From NCBI GenBank assembly GCA_963169105.1, contig OY720636.1, forward strand, positions 93,912,583 to 93,976,582: 64,000 nt of DNA. Direction: 5' to 3'. Of this stretch, positions 42,745 through 51,625 are shown one piece after another. The position numbers and the translations under genes were made by a program. Source of the DNA: Ceriagrion tenellum. Taxonomy: Eukaryota; Arthropoda; Insecta; Odonata; Coenagrionidae. The notes under the pieces are model-generated. The model was not told where the DNA came from. It saw only the letters and a program-made list of their open reading frames with translations, and ran no database searches. Positions within the stretch are counted from its first letter, which is position 1; each line of letters opens with the position of its first letter.

Positions 42745-44003
42745 AAACGCTTATGGTTCTGTGTTTTGGCCTATACTATATCTTATTTACATAAATAATT
42801 TGTACAGTTTCAAATGCAAAGGTTCTGTCACTGCCTACATACATGATGTAGCTTTGTGCTACAGTGGATGTAACCTAAATTGTATAGCCAATGATGCTCC
42901 AAGAGATCTAAATGATTAACGCAAATTTGATTTCATTCGCCTTGAGCTAAGTGATAAAACTAAATTCATTAACTTTGACCGTTGAAATTGTTATACATTA
43001 AACTCCAATTTAATCTATCATGCTGCTGACTGCCTGAAGTAGTGATGTGGCTGTAAAATGATTGAACAGGTTGAGATCTTAAAATATTTGGGGATGACTT
43101 TTGATAAATATTTGAAATGGCAATACCACATAAATAATTTAACTAAGGTTCTTTACTATTATATGTCCAAATTGTATTTTATTCGTCATAAATGTCCAAT
43201 ATACTTCCAAAAGATAATGCATGACGCCCTTGTAGGTTCAAGATTAGGTTACGGTCTCATTTGTTGGGGCGGAACCCATACTAAGTCTATAATTCCAGCT
43301 ATATTGCTGCAGGAAAGATAATAAGGATTACAACAAATAGTAAACGATATGAGCATACCTATCCATTATTTATTCGTCTAAATATTCTTCCAATTAAATA
43401 CATGTTTATTCTTAAGGTTCAAAAATTATTTTATTTGAGAAGTGGTAACATGCCCACGGTATCGGAAGTGAGCATGACTATCATCTACATATTACGCCAC
43501 TTTCAAAACCGATTCTTACATTGTATAAGAGATCTATTTTGTATTTTGGACCAAAAATATTTACTATCTTACCAGATTATATTTAAAGAATAAGGAATGA
43601 AGGAAAATTTTTAAAATTGACAAAGGCATGGATATTGGCACAGGATAACATTGATGTTATACGTAAATAAGTTTTTTTAATGTTATAAACTTGTATATCA
43701 TTTAAGCACGATGAAAAAGTCCGTATTATTTATTTTTTTCATAGTTGGCGCAAGCTCGATGAAGTAATTTGTATTTATTTGTGTTTTCTGTTCTCAGTGG
43801 CGCAAAATAAAATGGTATTATGTAAATTTCTCATAAATGCTTTTTATAAAAAGTTGTGTTTTTTAGCAGCAATGCCTTTTGAGTATTGTAGGCAGCCTCC
43901 CCACAGGTCTGTAACCTTTAAGGCTGTCTAAAGCTCCATTGAAAAAAAATAATTACACTGTACTCTATGCAATTATGGATTAATAAATATTGTATTATTA
44001 TCA
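42745..44003 (+). mobile_element. Jockey/CR1-like LINE, separate family, 3' half
   Basis: Palm to 3' end of a LINE. The plus strand gives GSVFWPILYLIYINNLYSFK (42755-42814), then TAYIHDVALCY at the catalytic box, then KTKFINF, then an open segment 43058-43321, and further worn blocks (YEHTYPLFIRLNILPIKYMF). The 3' end is near 44003 in a TATTATTATC-type tail. The catalytic box is normally F/Y-A-D-D; here it reads Y-I-H-D, so the first Asp is lost. Confidence 0.75.
43058..43321 (+). pseudogene. LINE reverse-transcriptase thumb fragment
   Basis: An 88-codon open segment: VEILKYLGMTFDKYLKWQYH then INNL, corresponding to the V-K-Y-L-G-I-x-x-D-x-x-L-K-W-x-x-H-I block. Then comes YYYMSKLYFIRH and the L-x-x-x-L-x-Y-G-L-I-C-W-G block (GSRLGYGLICWGGTHTKSI). 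This follows the canonical order of jockey/CR1-type RT after the palm. The frame shifts immediately afterwards. Confidence 0.75.
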
Positions 44004-44279
44004 TCCCTCTGAGTAAACTTTTGTGCCTATAAGTACTTTACTAATGACCAGAAGAAGGGGTTGGAGAAATATAGAGCCTAGAAAAACATTTTCTGAGCTG
44101 AGATAGTAATAACGTACGGGTGGAACATATTATCATAATGGAATAATTAATTGATCTAGGAAAAGAAATATGCGAGCTTAATATCAGGATTATTTTCAAT
44201 AGGTTAAATTTTTCTCGGCTAATTTTTATTAACTAATATATTATCATTTTTCAGGGAAAGGTAGGCCTTGGGGAAAAAG
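44004..44279. other. AT-rich spacer
   Basis: Nothing recognised. Confidence 0.3.
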
Positions 44280-44760
44280 TTACATGCATACATACATACA
44301 TAGGTACATACCAATCACGGTGCTCTTCCGGGGTAGGCAGAGTTTCACTCATAAATACATATTTGAACACATAACTCTGATTCAGTCCAGCTCGTATCGC
44401 TGGCGACCCGGTGTGTCAGACCCGTTTGTGTTCATGGTGACCCGGTGTGTGAGTACACCGCATATACCTCCTAGTGGTGGGTCGCAGGCAACGGTACGCT
44501 GGCTCTCAAGGTACTCCTTTCAGAAGGGATGCTACCTTGAGTAGAATAGGGAAAGCGGGCCTAGGGTATTACTATGCTTTGGTTTCTCTTGTGGCATACT
44601 AGCGAAAATGTGGCAAAACTGACCGGTATAGCGCCGTAACCGTTAGCAAGGAAAGCTGCACGTGATGCAGGTACTGCAAAGGCTGATAACCTTGCAAACT
44701 CTATTATAACTTTCTCATGAGTGTAAGAAGTTATAGATAAATAAACTATCGGCTAAATTT
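44280..44760. repeat. Probable 3'-UTR-like repeat with CATACATA tail
   Basis: Starts at a (CATA)n microsatellite (44285-44303), then has TACCAATCACGGTGCTCTTC and CGGGGTAGGCAGAGTTTCAC. It contains two direct GACCCGGTGTGT blocks (44405-44416 and 44440-44451) and GGTGGGTCGCAGGC. The pattern of a short tandem tail joined to moderately GC-rich sequence without an ORF resembles the 3' UTR of a minus-strand non-LTR element. No second copy in the window supports this. Confidence 0.35.
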
Positions 44761-45365
44761 TTGCAGCATTATTTTTGTTTCACCAGCGCTATGAATCAAT
44801 CAGGGTGAATTTATTTGTAAAATCTTTGTATATGCACGAAATAATAGCTGGCCTAGTGAGGACATTTAATTTGCAGTACACTATCGAATTATTGAGTTAC
44901 ATGTACAATGTATTCATCATGAAAAAATAAACATAATTTAGTCGGCTTAATACCAAATGGAAAGAAATTGTAGGCTGATCCTTTGATTATTCCAATAATA
45001 CTGCAACGAACACGTGGAAGCGATAAATGATGGTTGACAGTGTCTTACCATATTTGCCCCTTTAAATGTGATCTATTCAATCCCAATAGACTAATATAGA
45101 TTTGTTGGCTGGCAGGTTTCATTAACTTGTTAAGAGCATCGTTACTTCTTAAAATCAAGTTAGGAACATCTATGCTTCCATTATTCAAAGTCTGTCATTA
45201 TTTTATAGCCTTCTAAACATCGTTCTCCGAGTTTGTAACTACGTGTGTCCAAGCCTTGCAATCAGTCCATATACACTCAGCGTACACACTCACCGTCAAA
45301 CTTGCTTGATTTGACTCAAATACAGCCAGTAGTTTTCCAATAAAAATAATTTGAATTGGATTGGA
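44761..45365. other. AT-rich intergenic DNA
   Basis: Nothing recognised. Confidence 0.3.
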
Positions 45366-45662
45366 TAATGGGGGAGGCGACCGACGGCTAAAGTCATTTG
45401 CGCCATAGGGGACAGGTAAGGTAGCAAAAGTAGATAGAAACCCGGCGTCGGAATTAGCCTGCTCTTGACGATAGGAGCTAAAGGAACCACGGCTTAACGT
45501 CTCTTCCGACAGACGGAGTACTATACTTGAAGTGCCCTCCACAAGACACTCAAGTAGGGATCGGGTTTCCTCTGAAAGACAGCCTCCTCTGCAGGGATTT
45601 GAACACAGGCCGTCCAGGCTATGCTTTCCAGTACTCTAGCCACCACACCAACCCGATCCCCC
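45366..45662 (-). mobile_element. tRNA-derived SINE, near full length
   Basis: Read on the minus strand the element starts GGGATCGGGTTGGTGTGGTG, with an A-box region TGGCTAGAGTACTGG (45632-45646) and a B box TGTTCAAATCCC (45594-45605). Its first 11 bases (GGGATCGGGTT) are exactly complementary to AACCCGATCCC 94 bases later (45557-45567), so an acceptor-like stem closes a tRNA-like head of 104 nt (45557-45660). The body continues through GAGTGTCTTGTGGAGGGCAC and GAAGAGACGTTAAGCC to a G/C-rich end near 45366. A minus-strand open frame (45213-45542) overlaps the body and is not considered coding. Confidence 0.65.
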
Positions 45663-46604
45663 CTAAAAAAATTTCTTAATTGCTTCATCGTTTGAATGTA
45701 GCTGAGTATTCATTAAGAATGGGAGTTTATCGAGTTAAGGTGAGGACAAACAACCACAGCTACTCTTTACCAACGTTTAGGAACATATTTTTTCCAACCT
45801 CAGGGCCAAAAAAACATATATGCTGAATTTCAATAACAACAACAGCCACATACAAAACAAATACATCAAAACCTTGTCATCAAAAACATCAAAACATCAA
45901 TTCCTAAGATTAAAAGCATTAAAGTCATAAACATCACATCACAAAGTACACGTTGAAACATTGTTTAATATTACCATAGCACCCAAGATTATTAGCACCA
46001 TTCTGAGAATTGCATTCAAGTTCGTGTTTAATATCCCTCTGTATTTAGTAACTGGCTTCACAATGTCAACACACTGTTTTCTTAAAAAATATCTGATCAT
46101 CATAATATGTCACCTGGTATACATTTATATTGATTAAGAGCCCTGTGCAATGTTTTCTGACGGCGTCCATCATATTGCGGCAGTAAGTTTCAGTACCTAG
46201 TAGGTTTGTGTTTAAATGCCGTTTTAATAAATCAGTTGTCCCAAAAGTTAGCGCATAAACTATTTTTAATGATTCATGCTTTCAAAAATTAACCAATTCT
46301 ACGGGTTTTTTGCTTGAAACACTGGAGTTTATATCGAACACGTGACTGATGAGTCGCGTGGTGCATCAACAAACGTTTGGAGGTTTTGGCAAGTTTTATC
46401 AACTCAGATGGATATCTTAAGCGTCTGATATGTTGTTTATTGCGTCTTTAATCGTGATATAAAAATTCATGAACAATATCACCGCGAGAAAAACTCTATC
46501 TGGAAGGCTACGTAAGATTTTTAAAAATTGAATTGTTCAATTGAATCAAAATCTCGTGACTATCGTGATTGTTTCAATTTACCCTTTGGTTACATGCTCG
46601 GGGT
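45663..46604. other. Intergenic DNA with low-complexity patch
   Basis: An A/C-rich low-complexity run (AACATCAAAACATC and relatives) covers about 45825-45960. Nothing else recognised. Confidence 0.4.
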
Positions 46605-47060
46605 TATTATACAGCGGTTCAAACACTGCCCACCAAGAGTCAAAAGGTAGAAATCGATCGCAGAAATCGTGTGACTTCTGCACAGCACCAAAGCTCCAAA
46701 ATTTTCCTTGAGTGTAGAAGTTGCGACTATTTATTCCATCTACCTCTATATCTTTCATTCACGCCTAACTGTCCTTCGAAGTTTTTGTCATTTCCAATTA
46801 CTTCTAACACACTTAGCCCACGAAAAATTGCACTGATAGAGTGAGAGGCGTGCAAGCATTTTGCATTGCTAAAGGGATACAGGAGGTAAACCACGAAAAC
46901 TTTGTAAAATTACAAGACATGAGTGCACAACTCATTATTTTCAGTACAATGAAGTTTTAAGTCTTTTACGTGAAAACTAGGGCAGCATTTCTTTCAAATG
47001 CCCTAAAACAGGACAAAAAAGTCTCTGGCTAAAAAACAATGGGTAGCCAGAAGTCGACGA
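46605..47060 (-). repeat. Dispersed 440-bp repeat, copy 2
   Basis: Inverted relative to 41568-42003. Shared blocks are listed there. The copies diverge sharply left of 46605 and right of 47060, which are therefore likely element or fragment edges. Confidence 0.65.
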
Positions 47061-48016
47061 GAAATGCAATAACGCTGAGAAATGTTTACAACCGATAACG
47101 TAGCCATGGCTCCGCAGTTCCCACCACGAAACTACGTAATTAAGGTAGAATCGGAAATGCAGGGTCATTCTTGGAGTTAACTCGGCAATTTTCCGCAGCA
47201 CTTGTCCAAGTGAAAAAAAATTTCTCTGCGAGCTAATGACAAAAACGCAAGGTTTAGAGAGAGCATAAGGGATCTCGGCCCGCCACAATGAAATCGGTTT
47301 TAAGTGGAGAAAATTATCAGTTTAACACGGTCATCGCATTGAATTTGATAATATTTAAGCTTGTACATAAGCCAAGGTAATTTAACGACTTTTTATCGCC
47401 TGAAAACTCCCTTTTGACCGATGACTCACTTCAATAAAGAGTAAATTCAATGCACTTAAGAAGGAAACTTCATAGTTATAAATTTCCTCAACCCTATAGT
47501 GTAATTCTGTTCCCATAATTCCACTATTTAATACGCTCACAAAATCTCAATAGCCTTACTATAAACTGACAATGCTAAACGCCAGATTTAAATATTCTAA
47601 CGGAGAACATGGCAACCCTTGTTTATCAAGAGAGGCATTTTCTATTTTGTTTTTAGGGAATAGCAATGGAAGACTCAATACGGCAACGGCATTCATCCTA
47701 AACTTCGACCAAACTATGCAGTAAATCAAGGTGCTAAAATTTTAAAAAAGTTTCTTCATTGTACCCTCAGAAAATAAAAAGAATCCAAATACTTTCCCAC
47801 GCCATCAGTCGCATTAAACCGGTGTTTAGGGGGTTAGGAGAATACCCCTCAGTTTTTAAGGCGGCTAGCATGATAGTCTGCAGATGAAGGCTGCGGAACA
47901 CGTAGGATTAACCTGTCTATTTTTGCGATAACCGTTTTTTCCCGTTTAAGCAAGAATCGCTAGGCAAGGAGTTGGATGTTTTTTAAGAGATAACGATGCG
48001 CTTATGCCTACTAAAA
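47061..48016. other. Intergenic DNA, nothing recognised
   Basis: A minus-strand open frame (46977-47288) partly overlaps the repeat and has no known motif. Confidence 0.3.
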
Positions 48017-48062
48017 AAAATTTCCTTTGGAAGCTCTCCCGTCTATAACCCCATAAGTGCGG

Positions 48063-48084
48063 CATGACGTGATATCACGTCATG
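48063..48084. repeat. Perfect 22-bp palindrome, copy 1
   Basis: CATGACGTGAT followed immediately by its exact reverse complement. It contains two TGACGT half-sites, the core of CRE/ATF-type sites, in inverted orientation. An identical copy lies at 48204-48225. Confidence 0.85.
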
Positions 48085-48161
48085 GGTACCATGATTGTTC
48101 CAGATTTCACTAGGAGGCCTAGTAAAAGTTCCCTATTTAAAGCTGGAACACTCGCAGAACG

Positions 48162-48183
48162 CTTGACATGATATAACGTCATC
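48162..48183. repeat. Degenerate copy of the 22-bp palindrome
   Basis: CTTGACATGATATAACGTCATC differs from the perfect copies at four positions, including both ends, and is no longer a palindrome over its whole length. Confidence 0.6.
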
Positions 48184-48203
48184 AGCACCGGCGTAAAGAC
48201 AAT

Positions 48204-48225
48204 CATGACGTGATATCACGTCATG
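48204..48225. repeat. Perfect 22-bp palindrome, copy 2
   Basis: Identical to 48063-48084; 141 bp between their starts. Confidence 0.85.
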
Positions 48226-48356
48226 CCATCAAAGGGATAATTAAGCCAGCAAGTATACTAGGAACACTTGAGAATAGCAATAAACTATGCATTGTGGTTT
48301 TATTAATCACTTTGGGGTGAACAGGTTGTCAGATCAATATATCGACCGTAGCGGCA

Positions 48357-48794
48357 CCATTGCCATAAACGAAAATCATCACCATTACATAATATGACTA
48401 CTACACCGCGGCTTGACTTAAGGAAAGAAAATGACTGACTTAGGTAACATCCATGCTTTAACGCAATGTAAATAAAGAAATTATCGCCTGAACGTATTAA
48501 TCATTATTCAGTCCCTTCACTGAATTCCAAATAGGCACATGAAGATAATTAAGCTTTAGTAATCATAAAAAATTATATAAAACAGCACTCTTTTTAATAC
48601 CAATATCATCACCCTTAGGCCTACATCATCATCTTTGCACCGGAAGTCTCTAAAAATGTTTTTAGATATTAGGAGAGGGTATTCATTTTGCTGGCTAAAG
48701 TTCTTCAAATATTTATTTCAAATGCTTTGAAGTAAATCGCTACACCTTTAAAAACCTCCACCGCACATTGCGACTCAGAGGCTAGGATTACTGT
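48357..48794. other. AT-rich spacer between repeat units
   Basis: Nothing recognised. Confidence 0.3.
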
Positions 48795-48980
48795 ATTTCA
48801 AAAATTTTCATTTGAAGCTCTCCCAGTTATGATCATGCTTCTCAATTACGACTGTAGCGTCCGATATACCAGCAGGTATACGAATATCACTTGAGTATAG
48901 CAAAAGGCTCTGTGTTGTGGCATAATTTGTCACGTAGGGGCGTGAAGGTTGTCAGACCGATATATTGGGACGCCGTGTAT
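48795..48980. repeat. Palindrome-bearing repeat unit, copy 2 (palindromes lost)
   Basis: Matches the two flanks of 48017-48356 but lacks the roughly 160-bp centre carrying the palindromes; TTATGATCATGC stands near the junction. It is followed directly by the TTAA-ended MITE copy C. Confidence 0.5.
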
Positions 48981-48989
48981 CATTGATCA

Positions 48990-49462
48990 AAGATAAAATG
49001 TATCAGCCCCTAATCCAACTACTTTCCGATATTTTTGACGGTAAATACCAGCCCTTTAACATGGGAACTGGTATAACTATGCACTCCTGAGTGACATTAT
49101 TTAAAAAACCAATAACTTCTAACGCCTAGATCTCGAAAAAAATTTACAGTGTGTGGTTTGTATGTTTTTTTTACTTTTTTTGAAAATATATTCCATTATC
49201 ACCAAAGTAATTTTTTTCAGAGTCACAAAAAACCGTTTTGAAGGAGGTTAAAATGTACCAAGAGGAAAAAAGTTTCAAATTAATGACATATGCGGATGTT
49301 TGTATTTAATTACTTAAAACTTCACTCGCATGAAAGTTTATTAAATCACCATTAATAATGCGATATTTAACTCATACTTCTTACAGCTGCTAAAATTAAT
49401 ACGTAAAGTTCAAATATGGTATCCATTCTGACTGGGATAATTTCTCGCTCAAACTACCTCAA
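48990..49462. mobile_element. TTAA-ended MITE family, copy C
   Basis: The right end is GCTCAAACTACCTCAA (49447-49462), with TTAA mutated to TCAA. The left end is missing: homology starts at ATCAGCCCCTAATCC, well inside the family consensus. Shares AATACCAGCCC, CGCCTAGATCTCG, CAGTGTGTGGTTTG, CACCATTAATAATGCGATAT and AAATATGGTATCCATTC with copies A, B and D. Confidence 0.65.
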
Positions 49463-49746
49463 CATAGAGGACGGATGCAGAGCAAAAAGCCAAGAGGAGC
49501 AATAGACTTCAACAGTTCGTGAAGAGCACATTCCGTGGTACTCGATCCTTATTTTCGGGTGAATTTCACTTCATTGGGTGGGTATTTATTCCTACCCCGT
49601 CCACCCCGCTACGATGCTCATCGTGTCATTGTATCTCAAAATTTTAACTTTACTCTTAAACGCATTTAAGATGCCACATCTTGTCAATCTAACTCAAAAA
49701 ATAAAAGCTAAAAAAATTAAAAAACACAGAAACAAGACAATTTTCA
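49463..49746. other. Short intergenic stretch
   Basis: Nothing recognised. Confidence 0.3.
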
Positions 49747-49812
49747 TCTATATCTACAATCACTTATTACCCTGCAAGCCACCACAAGGGCGTCTGGCAG
49801 GGGATGACCCAT
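49747..49812 (-). mobile_element. CR1/jockey-like LINE 3' terminus, solo fragment
   Basis: ATCTATATCTACAATCACTT then ACCCTGCAAGCCACCACAAG and GGCGTCTGGCAGG on the plus strand. This is the same 3' terminus as at about 34240 (minus) and, reversed, at 5345-5390. Only about 65 bp of the element is present, so the insertion is extremely 5'-truncated. Confidence 0.6.
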
Positions 49813-49973
49813 CACTAGCATGAAGTATTTAGTTTATTACATATAAAATTACCAAGAAACAAAATCGTTAATCTATATATTCTTTGCAAGTATTAAAACG
49901 TTTTACTATATACAGTAACAGAATAAAAATAATATTGTAATTGTGAACATAAGTGAAAATCGCTCCAGCCATC

Positions 49974-50554
49974 TTAAGATAGTTTGTGCGAAATATCATT
50001 TTACCGGTAAATAAATGAATTTGGCCTTATTTTAAAGAAAAATATCTCACCCTTCTAGTGATACCAAAAACACAATCCGTTATCACATTACTGTCTGAGA
50101 TATTTGCCAGAAAATAACAGCCCTTATACATGGGAAATGGTACGTGTATACACTCTAGAAAGACATAAGTTACTAAATGAGGTATTTCTAACAGAAACTA
50201 ACTAACTAACTTCTTAGATGACGTAAAAAACTAAGAGCGTGTAGTTTGTGTGTTTTCTCAATTATATTTGAAAAGTGATCATATTTTCACCGCAGTAGGT
50301 GCTTGGGTATCACAAAAAACCTTCCGTTTTGAAGTAGTTACAAACGCACCGCGCGAAAAAAATGAGCCAAGTTAAAGGCTTACTTAAATATTTTCATTTA
50401 ATTACTTACAAATTCTGTTATATGAAAGTATATTGTTGCACCATTAGCAATGCAATATTTGACTGATTTGCCCTACTGCTGGTGAAATTAAAACGTATAA
50501 TTCGAATATGGTCTTTATTGTGACTAGGGAACTATATCGCTCGGACTACCTTAA
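49974..50554. mobile_element. TTAA-ended MITE family, copy D (both ends present)
   Basis: A 581-bp copy from TTAAGATAGTTTGTGCGAAA to TATCGCTCGGACTACCTTAA. The two ends are inverted copies (about 20 bp, four or five mismatches). Internal blocks shared with A-C include AACAGCCCTTATAC, GGAAATGGTACGTGT, GTGTAGTTTGTGTG, CACCGCAGTAGG, CACCGCGCGAAAAAAATGAG and CACCATTAGCAATGCAATAT. A 4-bp TAAC tandem (AACTAACTAACTAAC, about 50196-50210) is specific to this copy. Confidence 0.75.
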
Positions 50555-50559
50555 AAAGC

Positions 50560-51180
50560 CTTCTAGAAACGCAAAGATGGAGGAAAATAAAAGAAGAGGA
50601 AGGAAGCGAAGACATGATACCAGCCGAACAAGGACAGGCTACATTTTCGGCGCCATGTCTCTCTCTCTCTCTCTCTCTCTCCCTCTCTCTCTCTCTTCAT
50701 CGTGGGAGACCCTAATTGTCCTCCTCTCCTCGGAGACCTGAGAAACGAGCAGCTACGACGTCATGGCAAAAGCGTACCCTTGGCGACGATATCCCGAAGG
50801 GACGAGGGAGCAGTAGTCTTCCCTCTATTGCGTCGTCGGGGAAGAGGTCACCCGGCCGCTCGCTGAGCCAACATCCGGCTCTCTTTTGCTTATATATATA
50901 TATATCCCTTCACTGTACACTCAATCTTCGGCGATGACCCACAAGGGCGGAATCCGCCCGGCGATTTTATCCGGTTGCTCATTGTACGAAACCAATTTAT
51001 CGAAAATCAATCGCCATGTGAGGAGAAATTATCGGAAGCCACGACATCAGAGCGAGGACGGCACTTTCAGCCGATTCAACCGCGGAACGATTCACCTGGA
51101 AAGCAATTTTACGGGCGGCGGACTTTTCGTCGGAGCGATCACTTTTACAAATATTAACTTTTGAAAATTTTTCAATATCC
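50560..51180. promoter_or_regulatory. GC-rich island with CT microsatellite and TATA run
   Basis: A CpG-rich block without transposon signatures. It includes a (CT)n tract (50657-50696, a GAGA-type site on the other strand), TACGACGTCATGG (CRE-like), and a (TA)n run at 50891-50905. The TA run is followed about 30 bp later by CACTCAATCTTCGG, which could be an initiator. Several overlapping open frames exist on both strands (50508-51191) with no recognisable domain. It may be a host core promoter with a transcribed 5' region. Composition-based; not proven. Confidence 0.3.
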
Positions 51181-51206
51181 TCGGGCCGCACATGTTACTT
51201 CATTTG

Positions 51207-51625
51207 ATGTTGGCCATCGTGGTGCGACAGGATCTTGGTCAGGCTGAAATTATACTTCGAGAATATTTTATATGAAAAATTGAAGGGTTTACGCGAGAGT
51301 CCACTTAATAATTGGATACTCTACGGATAAGCTTGAAATATATCACCAGATATGTTGCTGAACCGCTGTAATGATAAGGAAAATTTTACCAATTGTAACT
51401 GTTGTTGTAAGGAATTGAATCGTAATGTTGGCTACCGTAGTATGACAGGATCTTGGAGAGCTGAAATCATATTTCGAGGACGTTCGACATGAAAAATTGA
51501 AGGATTTACGCGAGGGTTCACTTATATATTGGATATTCTCAAGAAAAGCTTTGAAATATCTCACCAGATACTTTGCTGAACCACTGTAACGATAAGTAAA
51601 GAGTTACGAATTGTAATCCAGTAAA
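51207..51625. repeat. 218-bp tandem duplication (two units)
   Basis: Unit 1 is 51207-51424 and unit 2 is 51425-51625. They share ATGTTGGC(C/T)A, ACAGGATCTTGG, ATATGAAAAATTGAAGG/ACATGAAAAATTGAAGG, TTTACGCGAG(A/G)G, TTGGATA and ATCACCAGATA...GCTGAACC(G/A)CTGTAA. Identity is roughly 80 percent. No ORF. Could be a two-unit remnant of a satellite or an old local duplication. Confidence 0.75.

Larger units (their letters stand above)
48017..48356. repeat. Palindrome-bearing repeat unit, copy 1
   Basis: From AAATTTCCTTTGGAAGCTCTCCC to AACAGGTTGTCAGATCAATA TATCG. Its two flanks recur at 48795-48980 in the same order (GAAGCTCTCCC; AAGTATAC(T)A...AACACTTGAG(A)ATAGCA; GGTTGTCAGA(T/C)C(A/G)ATATAT). The middle contains the CATGACGTGAT palindromes (48063-48084, 48204-48225) and a worn copy (48162-48183). 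No ORF. It is probably a non-autonomous element with internal palindromes. Confidence 0.55.

Noticed and set aside
45557..45660. Functional tRNA gene
   Set aside because: Head is 104 nt with no regular cloverleaf and is followed by a SINE body; interpreted as tRNA-derived SINE.
48017..48980. CRISPR-like array from repeated palindromes
   Set aside because: Only two identical copies, unequal spacers, eukaryotic context.
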